This document shows, in pieces, positions 26,789 through 36,397 of a stretch of DNA of 64,000 bases; within the stretch, counting starts at the first letter, position 1; each line of letters starts with the position of its first letter. The translations under genes and the position numbers were made by a program. Source of the stretch: Cellulomonas sp. SLBN-39 (GTDB taxonomy: Bacteria > Actinomycetota > Actinomycetes > Actinomycetales > Cellulomonadaceae); NCBI RefSeq assembly GCF_006715865.1, contig NZ_VFOA01000001.1, positions 1,860,001 through 1,924,000 on the forward strand. Direction: 5' to 3'. The notes under the pieces were generated by a model. The model searched no databases. It saw only the letters and a list, made by a program, of their open reading frames with translations, and was not told where the DNA came from.

Positions 26789-28495
26789 TCAGCCCTCGAC
26801 GACGAACGTGGTGACGCTCTGCGCCGGCAGCGTCGCTGTGAACGCCCCGCCGGAGACCGCGATCCCGGTGCGCGGCGCGAGGTTGCGCGTCGCGTCGGTC
26901 GTGTACGACGAGACCTTCGAGGCCGTCGCGCCCTTCACCGAGAGCGGCTGGGTGACGCTCGCGTTGTTCTGGTTCACCACGACCACGGCGATCTTGCCGT
27001 CGGTGTTGCGGTACGCCGAGACGTACACGCCCTGCCGCGGCTCGGACTCGGCCTCCAGACGCACGGCACCGGGCCGGACGTACTTCGAGAACGCCGCCAT
27101 CGCGTACCCGCGCTTGCTCAGCGTGCCGTCCTCCTGCATGGGCCCGTACCCGCGGCGGATGTACCACCACACGTACGCCTGGAACTCGGCGTCGGCCATC
27201 GCGTGGTGGATGTGCCGGGCCACCGACAGCGACTCCGGCCACGCGTTGCCCGAGGTCATGGTCGAGTTCGGGTAGTACACCTCGGTCATCCACAGGTCCT
27301 TGCCCGCGCCCTTCTCCTGGAAGAGCGGGTACGGGAAGTCCGCGTACGACGTGCCGTACAGGTGCGCCCCGAGGATGTCCATGTTCGCGAGGGCCTTCGG
27401 GTCCTCGAGGATCGGGTCGGACACCGACTTGGTGTACTGGAACGACTCGGGAGCGATCACGCGGGTGGTGATGCTGCCGGCGTGGTCACGCATGAACGTC
27501 TGGATCTCCGTGGGGGTCCACGCCGTCCACTCGTGGGCGTAGTCGGGCTCGTTCTGCACCGAGATGGCGTACAGGTCGACGCCGTTGCTCTTCATGAACG
27601 CCACGAAGTCGTTGAGGTGCTTCGCGTAGTCGGCGTACTTGTCGTGCCGCAGCCGCTTGCCCGTGGACTCGACCCAGCCGGTGACGCGCACGCTGTCGAC
27701 GTTCGGGCCCTCGGTGCCCGTGGTCTCCAGCCGCACGGTGTTGCCGCCGATGCGCATGGGCACCTGCACCTGCACGCTGCCCCAGCTCGCCCAGCCGCCC
27801 GTCGGGTTGAAGGTCACGCCGGTCAGCGCCCGCGTCCCGTTGACGTAGACGTCGAGCGTGCGGGCCGTGGTGCTGCCCAGCGCGTACCGGATCGCGAGGT
27901 TCTTGGTCCCCGCGGTGCCGATGCTCACGTTGTCGAGCTGCATGCTCGCACCGCTCGCCGCGCTGAAGTCGACGAACCCGGTGCCGGTGTACCCGGTGTG
28001 CTCCGACCTCACGGCCGCGCTGCGCAGCGTCGAGCCCGTCTCCGCCTGGTACAGGGTGCCGGCGCCCTGCGGCGCGCCGACCGTCGCGGTCTCGGTCATC
28101 GAGGCCGGCGGGTTCCACGGGGACGCGAAGACGATCGCGCCCCGGTCGATCGCGGCCTTGGCGGTGGCGACCTCGCGGCTCCACTGCGAGCGGTCGTCGC
28201 TCACCCAGATCCGCAGCACCGACATGCCGAGCTGGTCGGTGCCGTTGCCGAATGCGGTGGCGCGCTGGGAGGCCGTGAGGTCGCCGATCCACAGCGGGTG
28301 GTTCATGCCGCCGAACCCGCGGATCGTCTGGTGCTTCGTGCCGGCGTCGACCACCACGGCGGGGCTGGTGACGGCCGTGACGCCGGGGGCCGCGCCGACC
28401 GACGTCGCGGCCAGCGGGACCGCCAGGGCGGCGGCGAGGAGGGTGCCGAGGAACGCCCTGCGGCGCACCCCGTGCGGACGGGTGGGACGGGTCAT
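26789..28495 (-). CDS. Secreted GH30 glucuronoxylanase-like enzyme with a CBM inserted in the catalytic domain
   Basis: 568 residues; the ATG at 28495 follows GAAGGAG. The N-terminus is Tat-like (RRRAFLG). GH30 signatures: KHQTIRGFGGMNHP, acid/base Glu316 in SVQNEPDY, nucleophile Glu405 in WMTEVYYP and WWYIRRGYGPM, whose Arg contacts glucuronic acid in GH30_8 glucuronoxylanases. Residues about 140-277 (AGTLYQAETGS to DSVRVTGWVES) are a CBM6/CBM35-like jelly roll lying between ASPWNPPASM and the RLRHDKYADYAKHL helix, adjacent elements in other GH30 enzymes such as the one at 2220. A carbohydrate-binding module thus interrupts the barrel. It lies 26 bases downstream of the beta-helix gene and may share its transcript. 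Confidence 0.88.
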   Translation of the reverse strand: MTRPTRPHGVRRRAFLGTLLAAALAVPLAATSVGAAPGVTAVTSPAVVVDAGTKHQTIRGFGGMNHPLWIGDLTASQRATAFGNGTDQLGMSVLRIWVSDDRSQWSREVATAKAAIDRGAIVFASPWNPPASMTETATVGAPQGAGTLYQAETGSTLRSAAVRSEHTGYTGTGFVDFSAASGASMQLDNVSIGTAGTKNLAIRYALGSTTARTLDVYVNGTRALTGVTFNPTGGWASWGSVQVQVPMRIGGNTVRLETTGTEGPNVDSVRVTGWVESTGKRLRHDKYADYAKHLNDFVAFMKSNGVDLYAISVQNEPDYAHEWTAWTPTEIQTFMRDHAGSITTRVIAPESFQYTKSVSDPILEDPKALANMDILGAHLYGTSYADFPYPLFQEKGAGKDLWMTEVYYPNSTMTSGNAWPESLSVARHIHHAMADAEFQAYVWWYIRRGYGPMQEDGTLSKRGYAMAAFSKYVRPGAVRLEAESEPRQGVYVSAYRNTDGKIAVVVVNQNNASVTQPLSVKGATASKVSSYTTDATRNLAPRTGIAVSGGAFTATLPAQSVTTFVVEG

Positions 28496-28521
28496 GGTCG
28501 TGCTCCTTCGTGTGCGGGAGG

Positions 28522-30237
28522 TCAGTGGCGCGGGCCGGCGGACCGGCGACCGGCGAAGGCGCCCCGGCTGCGGGCCCACAGCAGGGCCCCGGTGCCGAGG
28601 GCCAGGACGAGCGCGGCCAGGGCGACGACCGTGAGGGTCGTGCGCGTCGACGTCCCCGTGGCGGCCAGCACCTCGGAGCGGTCGTCGGCGGTCACGTCGG
28701 CCGTGGCGGACGCCGTCGGCGAGGGGGTCGGCGTGGCCGCGGCCGTGGCCTCGGCGGTCGCGACCGTCGTGGGCTCGGGCTCGACCTCCTCCTCGGCGAC
28801 CGGCTCCGGGTCGGCGGGCGCCGGCGCCGGGACGGGCTCCGGCTCCGTCGGGGCCTGCGGGGCACCCACGGAGATCGGCGCGCCGATGATCGCGTCGAGG
28901 TCCAGGCCCGGGTCGGCCGACGTCGCGCCGGTCACGCACGGGGTGGACGTGTCCGGGCCGCCCGTGCCCCACTGCGTCACGCCCGAGCCGGTGCCCGTCT
29001 CGCTGCACGACATGGCCTGGCCCCACGGGTTGCCCGCGGAGTTGGCGACGAACACGGTGTCCTTCGCGGTGAACCCCTTGCCGAAGAACGCACCGCCGTG
29101 CCCGGCGGCCGTGTTCTCGGCGTAGAGCATGTCGGTGCTGCTGTGCCCGTCGCCGAAGACCGCGCCGCCGTAGCCGCCCGAGGAGTTGCGGGCCACCGTC
29201 GAGCGGCGGAAGTCGCACGTGGCGTAGCAGTCGACGTAGAACGCGCCGCCGTTGCCCCCGGACTCGTTGCCCACCGCACGGCTGTCGGTCACGGTGATCG
29301 ACCCGGGCGTCGTGGAGTCCTTGCCCGTGCTCAGCCGCGCGGCACCGCCGATGCCCTGGCTGTTGCGCCCGTTCGGCAGCGCCTCGTTGCCCTCGAACAC
29401 GGTCTTCTCGATGACGATCCGGTCCGGGGCGTACGTCCACAGGTACGCGCCGCCGCCGCTGCCGTGCCCGGTGTTGTTCTTGATCGTGGCACCGCAGATG
29501 CGCACGTCACCGCCCTGGCCGATGTCGGCGGCACCGTCGGTCGCGATCGCGCCGCCGTCGCCGAGCCCGCCCTTCGTGGTCGTGTAGTTGCCCTCGAAGT
29601 CGGAGTTCACGATCGTCAGCGGCGACAGCAGCGTGTACACCGCACCGCCCAGCCACGACCAGTTCTCGCGGAACTGGCTGCCGACGATGACGGTCGAGCC
29701 CTGCACCCCGCCGTACACCGCGCCGCCGCCGTGGCCGGCGCTGTTGCCGACGAACGTGCTGCCGATGACCTCGATGTGCGAGCGGAACATGCCCGCGATC
29801 GCCCCGCCCGCACCCTCGGAGCGCTCGAAGCTCTGCTTCGCGGCGCCGCCGACGAACGTCAGGTTGCGGAACGACGACGTGGTGCGGTCGGCGGCCTGCA
29901 TGATGCGGACCTTGCCGCCGCCGTCCAGCGTGACCTTCCCGCCGCCGTCGATCACGGCGTCCTTGGTCACGACGATCGTCGAGGTCACGTCGATGGTCAC
30001 GGGGTCGTCCCCGCAGTCGAACTCGATGCGCCCGCCGCGGCCGGCGGCGGCGCGCAGCACCTGCTCCGTGCAGGACGCGGCGGTGCCGTCGCCCACGGTG
30101 GTCAGGGCCTGCGGGACGGGCAGCGGGGTCGGTGCCTCGCACAGCTCGGCGGCGCTCGCGGTGGTCGCGGTCCCCATGAGCGTCAGCACGAGCACGAGCC
30201 CGGCGAGGATCCCCCGGCGGGGGGTCGATGTGGTCAC
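28522..30237 (-). CDS. Secreted beta-helix surface protein with LAATG sorting signal
   Basis: 571 residues from a GTG at 30237. A signal peptide (about 1-29) is followed by a right-handed parallel beta-helix (about 45-425) rich in GGGAVYGG, GGAFYVD and GNSAGHGGG-type turns, as in pectate-lyase-like and polymorphic-membrane-protein folds. No catalytic set is recognised. An acidic Pro/Glu/Thr-rich stalk leads to LAATG, a hydrophobic helix and a basic tail, the class E sortase signal. It is probably anchored to peptidoglycan. With GH30 directly downstream, it may be a polysaccharide-binding or lyase-like surface partner. Confidence 0.82.
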   Translation of the reverse strand: MTTSTPRRGILAGLVLVLTLMGTATTASAAELCEAPTPLPVPQALTTVGDGTAASCTEQVLRAAAGRGGRIEFDCGDDPVTIDVTSTIVVTKDAVIDGGGKVTLDGGGKVRIMQAADRTTSSFRNLTFVGGAAKQSFERSEGAGGAIAGMFRSHIEVIGSTFVGNSAGHGGGAVYGGVQGSTVIVGSQFRENWSWLGGAVYTLLSPLTIVNSDFEGNYTTTKGGLGDGGAIATDGAADIGQGGDVRICGATIKNNTGHGSGGGAYLWTYAPDRIVIEKTVFEGNEALPNGRNSQGIGGAARLSTGKDSTTPGSITVTDSRAVGNESGGNGGAFYVDCYATCDFRRSTVARNSSGGYGGAVFGDGHSSTDMLYAENTAAGHGGAFFGKGFTAKDTVFVANSAGNPWGQAMSCSETGTGSGVTQWGTGGPDTSTPCVTGATSADPGLDLDAIIGAPISVGAPQAPTEPEPVPAPAPADPEPVAEEEVEPEPTTVATAEATAAATPTPSPTASATADVTADDRSEVLAATGTSTRTTLTVVALAALVLALGTGALLWARSRGAFAGRRSAGPRH

Positions 30238-30376
30238 GGCGTCTCCAGGTCGTCGTCGGTGTGCGGCGCAGGGGCGGGGCCCAGGACCTCGCTGCTGCGC
30301 CGTTCCCCCCACGAGAGGAGACGCGTGCCGACGACCGGGCGTAACGGATATCCCCGACGCACCGTGCGACGCCGTG

Positions 30377-30397
30377 CGGCCCGGGCGTGCCGGGCCG
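30377..30397 (-). terminator. Terminator after the ScfR/RamB-like gene
   Basis: CGGCCCGG (30377-30384) pairs with CCGGGCCG (30390-30397) around a 5-base loop, just beyond the stop codon at 30402 on the minus strand. Confidence 0.6.
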
Positions 30398-30401
30398 GGG
30401 C

Positions 30402-31907
30402 TCAGCGGTCGGCGTGGGCGTCGAGGAACGCGAAGACCTCGGACTCGTCGACGCCCGGGAACGTGCCGCTCGGCAGCGGCGCGAGCACGTGCGCGTGCAC
30501 GGCCGCGCTCGGCCAGGCGTGCGGCGCCCACCGGCCGGCGAGCGCGGGGTCGGGCCGCCGGCAGCAGGCCGGGTCCGGGCACGTGGAGCGGGTGCGCACG
30601 CGGGTCTCGCGGCCGCGGAACCACGTCGACGACGCGTAGGGCACCCCGATGCTGATGGAGAACCCGCCCGCCGCGGTCGTGCCGGTCTGCGTCGAGGCCC
30701 AGTAGGTGCCCGCGGGCGTGTCGACGTACTGGTGGTACTCGGTGGTGCGGTCGCGGCGCGTGAACGCCATCCGCGCCGGCCACTGCCGGCACACGACCTG
30801 CCCCTCGATGGCCCCCGTGCCGTCGGTGGGCAGCGGCATGCCGTCGTTCTCGTACCCCTTGTACAGGGCGCCGTCGTCGCCGACGCGCATGAGGTGCAGG
30901 GGCACGCCCAGGTGCGACGTGAGCAGGTTGGCCATGCGCTGCGCGGCGGTCTCGTGGGTGACGCCGAACGCGTCGCGGAAGTCCTCGACGGCGAGGTTCT
31001 TGGCCTTCTTCGCCTCGGTCAGGTGCGCGACGGCCGCGTGCCGGGGCACCAGGCAGGCCGACGAGAAGTACGCGATCTCGATGCGCTGGCGCAGGAAGTC
31101 GCCGTAGCTGCGGGGGCGCTCGTGCCCGAGCACGCGGTGGGCGAGGGCCTGCAGCGCGAGCGCGCGCAGGCCGTGCCCGCCGGGGATCGACGCCGGCGGC
31201 AGGTAGATCCGTCCGTTCGCGAGGTCGGTGACCGTGCGCGTGGAGTGGGGCAGGTCGTCGACGTGGATGAGCGTGAAGCCCAGGTGCTGGGCCATGAGCG
31301 CGACGGAGCGGTGCGTGAGCGCGCCCGAGACGTACCCGCCGTGGCGCAGCATCTCCTCGGCGGCGTCCTCGACGTCCGGCAGGTGGTTGTCGCGCTCGCG
31401 CATCCACAGGCGCAGCGCGGTCATCGCCCGGCGCGCCTCCTCCGGGGTGGCCAGGGCGGCGTCGTCGCGGCGCGTCAGCTCGGCGTGCAGGCCGACCAGC
31501 GCCTCGAGCGCCTCGGTCGGCAGCGACCGGGTCACGCGGACCGTCGGCAGGCCCGTGGCGGCGTACAGGGTGGAGCGCTGCGCCCGGTCGAGGGCGATCT
31601 CAAGGGCCGCCCGCCGCGACGGCGGGGTGGGCTGCAGCAGGTCGCCGACGTCGGTGCCGAGCGTCCGGGCGATCGCCTGCAGCAGGGACAGGCGGGGCTC
31701 GCGGTGCCCGTTCTCGACGAGGGACAGCTGGCTGGCGGTGGCGCCGACGGCTGCGCCGAGCTGGTCCAGCGTCATGCCGCGCTGCGTGCGGCGGTGCCGG
31801 ACCCGCCGTCCGAGCGTGAGGAGGTCCGCCGTCGTGGACGGCGTCGGGTCCGGGTGGCGGTCCGGGTCGGGGACGGCGATGGCCGGGTGGTGCGCGTCGT
31901 TGCCCAC
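30402..31907 (-). CDS. ScfR/RamB-family XRE regulator with IrrE-like domain
   Basis: 501 residues from a GTG at 31907. An N-terminal XRE helix-turn-helix (about 30-90) contains [29 protein letters not shown] central IrrE/ImmA-like domain has [13 protein letters not shown]. The C-terminal part has conserved cysteines ([12 protein letters not shown]). This architecture is that of short-chain fatty-acyl regulators such as RamB, which control acetate and propionate metabolism. It is divergent from pckG, so coupling of C2/C3 metabolism to gluconeogenesis is a reasonable inference. Confidence 0.88.
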   Translation of the reverse strand: MGNDAHHPAIAVPDPDRHPDPTPSTTADLLTLGRRVRHRRTQRGMTLDQLGAAVGATASQLSLVENGHREPRLSLLQAIARTLGTDVGDLLQPTPPSRRAALEIALDRAQRSTLYAATGLPTVRVTRSLPTEALEALVGLHAELTRRDDAALATPEEARRAMTALRLWMRERDNHLPDVEDAAEEMLRHGGYVSGALTHRSVALMAQHLGFTLIHVDDLPHSTRTVTDLANGRIYLPPASIPGGHGLRALALQALAHRVLGHERPRSYGDFLRQRIEIAYFSSACLVPRHAAVAHLTEAKKAKNLAVEDFRDAFGVTHETAAQRMANLLTSHLGVPLHLMRVGDDGALYKGYENDGMPLPTDGTGAIEGQVVCRQWPARMAFTRRDRTTEYHQYVDTPAGTYWASTQTGTTAAGGFSISIGVPYASSTWFRGRETRVRTRSTCPDPACCRRPDPALAGRWAPHAWPSAAVHAHVLAPLPSGTFPGVDESEVFAFLDAHADR

Positions 31908-32030
31908 GCCTGTGACGGTAGCGAAACTTCTGCCGATCTTGCAGCCCTCGCGGCCGCCACGTCGGCCCGTCCGTGGCGCACCGTGGACGGACCGGCGGCC
32001 CGCTCGTGGCCCCGTGACGAGGAGGGCACG
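31908..32030. promoter_or_regulatory. Divergent promoter region of the RamB-like gene and pckG
   Basis: A 123-bp gap. GAAACTTCTGC near 31920 partly resembles the RamB-type motif (AAACTTTGCAA), and CTTGCAG lies a few bases further. It is placed where an autoregulatory operator for the minus-strand regulator would be. The match is weak. Confidence 0.35.
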
Positions 32031-33926
<1,896 letters not shown>

Positions 33927-33945
33927 GCCAGTCCTGCCTTGCTGG

Positions 33946-33961
33946 CGTGATCCACGTCACG
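33946..33961 (+). promoter_or_regulatory. CRP/GlxR-like site
   Basis: GTGA-TCCACG-TCAC (core 33947-33960) matches the CRP/GlxR consensus TGTGA-N6-TCACA in both half-sites. It lies 61 bases upstream of the DUF1540 gene and 20 bases after pckG. It could make that gene respond to cyclic AMP. Confidence 0.45.
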
Positions 33962-34021
33962 CCCTTACCGTCGAAGGGTCAGGCGCCGTCCGACGCCCCG
34001 CACATCGTCCCGGAGGTCCTC

Positions 34022-34324
34022 ATGAGCACCCTCGCAGAGCTCCCCGCCGTCGCCGAGTGCTCGGTGGCCGGCTGCTCCTACAACGACCACTCCAGCTGCC
34101 ACGCGGCGGCCGTCACCATCGGCGGCGCCGGCGACGCGCAGTGCGCCACGTTCATCCCTCTGGGCGTCAAGGGGGGCCTCGACCGCGTGGTCAGCCACGT
34201 CGGGGCCTGCCAGCGGCAGGACTGCTCCCACAACGACCACCTCGAGTGCGGTGCGCCGTCCGTGCGCATCGGCGCCGGCCACGACATCGCCGACTGCCTG
34301 ACGTTCGCCGCCCGTCCGGCCTGA
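34022..34324 (+). CDS. DUF1540 protein with two cysteine modules
   Basis: 100-residue protein made of two related modules: CSVAGCSYNDHSSCHAAAVTI followed by CATFI, and CQRQDCSHNDHLECGAPSVRI followed by CLTFA. Each has the CxxxxCxYNxxxxC...C spacing of DUF1540, thought to bind a metal. No signal peptide is present. Function unknown. It has its own promoter region with a CRP-like site and a hairpin after it. Confidence 0.85.
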   Translation: MSTLAELPAVAECSVAGCSYNDHSSCHAAAVTIGGAGDAQCATFIPLGVKGGLDRVVSHVGACQRQDCSHNDHLECGAPSVRIGAGHDIADCLTFAARPA

Positions 34325-34347
34325 CACCGGCACGTCCCGTCCGTCGC

Positions 34348-34376
34348 ACGCCCCGCGGCCCGTGGTCGCGGGGCGT
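34348..34376 (+). terminator. Terminator after the DUF1540 gene
   Basis: ACGCCCCGCG (34348-34357) pairs perfectly with CGCGGGGCGT (34367-34376). It lies 24 bases after the stop codon, between convergent genes. Confidence 0.65.
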
Positions 34377-34459
34377 CGTCGTGCGCCCGCGGGCGGCGAC
34401 GCCCCACAGGACGCGCCGACGGGACGGCGCGCGGCCAGGCCCGTCGCGGTGGGGCGCGG

Positions 34460-35248
34460 TCAGGCGGTGCCGTGCTGCGGCGGGGGCGGCTCGTCCTCCG
34501 GCCGGCTCGCCACCTGCACCAGCGCCCGCACCAGCTGCGCGGACCGGGTCACCAGCTCCCGCTCGCCCGGCATCAGGCCCGGGTCGACCGCCCGCAGCGC
34601 CGCGGCGTCGTCGAGCGCCGCCAGCGGGTCCGTCTCGGTCACCGCGAGGAACGCCGCCAGCAGCGCCCGGGCCGCCTGCGAGTACTCGCCGTCGGAGTCG
34701 GCCGCGACCTCGCCGATGAGCAGCGCGGTCGACGACACGTCCAGCTCCGGCGCACCGGCGCGGGCCTTGGCCCAGTCCACGAGCGCCGGGCCCTTCGTCT
34801 CGGTGAGGATGACGTTGCCCGGGTGCAGGTCCAGGTGCACCACCGCGGAGCCGCCCAGGTGCGGCCAGTCCGGGTCGGGCGGCGTGCGCCACGACTCCGG
34901 GGCGGCGATCCGGTGCAGCGCCCGGTGCAGGTCGTCCAGCACGCGCGCCGCGTCGTGCAGCGAGATCTCGCCCGCCCCGAGCGCCTGCAGCAGCGTCGGA
35001 CCGTGCAGCCGCTCCAGCTCGGCGTCGGGCCCGCCCAGGTGCCGGGCGGCCGGTGCGGGGAAGCCGTGCGCCACGACGTGCTGCAGCAGCTCGACCTCGG
35101 GGCCGGCGTCGCGACCGCCCCGGTAGCGGCGCAGCACGTGCTCCTCGTCGATCGCGAAGACGTCGGCCGAGGTGCCGGCGGCCAGGAGCGGGCCAGGGGC
35201 CTCGGCAGGCGCTGCCGAGCCCTGCGGCGCCAGGTCGGCGGGGGGCAT
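34460..35248 (-). CDS. Aminoglycoside phosphotransferase-family kinase-like protein
   Basis: 262 residues from the ATG at 35248. The protein-kinase-like fold of the APH family is seen from the catalytic loop VVHLDLHPGNVIL (Asp in HLD) and ALVDWAKA, replacing the usual DFD/DWE. The nucleotide-binding N-lobe includes GTSADVFAIDEEHVLRRYR. It phosphorylates an unknown small molecule; antibiotic resistance cannot be inferred. It is a paralogue of the protein at 48099-48773, sharing PTLL(Q/E)AL and HLDLHP(G/A)NV. Confidence 0.82.
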   Translation of the reverse strand: MPPADLAPQGSAAPAEAPGPLLAAGTSADVFAIDEEHVLRRYRGGRDAGPEVELLQHVVAHGFPAPAARHLGGPDAELERLHGPTLLQALGAGEISLHDAARVLDDLHRALHRIAAPESWRTPPDPDWPHLGGSAVVHLDLHPGNVILTETKGPALVDWAKARAGAPELDVSSTALLIGEVAADSDGEYSQAARALLAAFLAVTETDPLAALDDAAALRAVDPGLMPGERELVTRSAQLVRALVQVASRPEDEPPPPQHGTA

Positions 35249-35354
35249 GGGTCGACGGTAGCCCCGGCCGGGCGATCTGTCGCGCCGTGGTGCAGGGAGG
35301 TGCGGGCCCGCGCGGCGCCGGGTGCGCGGGGGTGGAGCCGGCACCGCGCGGAGG

Positions 35355-36170
35355 TCAGGAGCCGGTGCTCGGGCGGGGCACGCCCGTCCACGGCTCGGGC
35401 CGCGAGAGCCGGTCCAGGCGCAGCACCGCCTCGGCGTGCGTCGCCGGCAGCGGCTCGACCCACAGCCGCACGGGCTGGCGGGTGGCGCTGCGCACGTCGA
35501 CGTCGGAGCAGCGGCGCGCGACCTGCGCGCGCAGGTCCGCCAGGCGCCCGTCCACGTCGCTGCCGACCGACGTCAGGACGACGAACACCCCGCCGCCGAG
35601 CGTCGCCATGGGGTGACCGGTGCCGAACGTGTCGCGCAGCGCCGCCCCGACGACCGCCGACCGCGCCGCGCGCACCAGACCCGTCACGGGTCCGGCGGCG
35701 ACGTCGACCACCGCGAGACCGTGCAGCATCGCCGCGTCGAGGTCGGCCTCCTCGGCCCGCAGGTACGCCTCCGCGAGGCGCACGCCCAGGTACTGGCGGG
35801 TCGGCAGCCCCGTCTCCGGGTCCACGCACGAGCCGGTCGTCACCAGCGCCGCCTGCGCGTCCGACCAGCCCTCGCCCAGCGCGCGCACCGCGTCCATCGG
35901 CGGCGTCGGGCGTCCTGTCGACCGGTAGAGGCAGACGAGGTCGTCGAGGGCCTCGCCCAGCCCCACGCCGTACTCGCCGCGCGCCTGGCCGAGCTCCCAC
36001 GCCGGACCCGTCGGGTCGGCGTCGTCGAGGACGGCGAGCGCGAGCGCGTCGACGGCGGGGTGGTACCAGTCGGAGGGGCGGCGCCAGACGCTGGCGACGC
36101 TCTCCTCGCGCCAGCGCTCGCGCAGGCCGTCGGGGAACGCACGCCCGTCCTTGCCGGTGTTGGTCGTCAC
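35355..36170 (-). CDS. Degenerate GGDEF-like protein
   Basis: 271 residues from a GTG at 36170. The C-terminal half resembles a GGDEF domain: VDPETGLPTRQYLGVRLAEA at its start and GGGVFVVL where the GG(D/E)EF signature should be. The signature residues are lost, so it should not make cyclic di-GMP; it may bind a ligand or protein. The N-terminal 120 residues are helical with no family recognised. It is divergent from the sigma-factor fusion across a 227-bp gap, and co-regulation is possible. Confidence 0.6.
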   Translation of the reverse strand: MTTNTGKDGRAFPDGLRERWREESVASVWRRPSDWYHPAVDALALAVLDDADPTGPAWELGQARGEYGVGLGEALDDLVCLYRSTGRPTPPMDAVRALGEGWSDAQAALVTTGSCVDPETGLPTRQYLGVRLAEAYLRAEEADLDAAMLHGLAVVDVAAGPVTGLVRAARSAVVGAALRDTFGTGHPMATLGGGVFVVLTSVGSDVDGRLADLRAQVARRCSDVDVRSATRQPVRLWVEPLPATHAEAVLRLDRLSRPEPWTGVPRPSTGS

Positions 36171-36397
36171 GTGGGATGAGAGTGGCCGAACCGGGGGGCA
36201 TGACGCCACTTCCGCGAACTTTCACCCGCAGCGCAGGTGAGGGGGCGTCACAGCCCGTTGACGTGGCGTGTCATCACCCGGTGACCTGATGGCGGCGGCA
36301 CGCGGGCGGCCGCATGGTGGAGGGGCGGTTCATCCGTTCGGTCCGATATGGCAGGCTGACTCGGACCAGGTGCAGGCTGACGGGACGACGCGGCGTG

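Noticed and set aside
34460..35248. Aminoglycoside resistance gene
   Set aside because: Only the general APH fold is evident; the two paralogues lack features of any known resistance subfamily.
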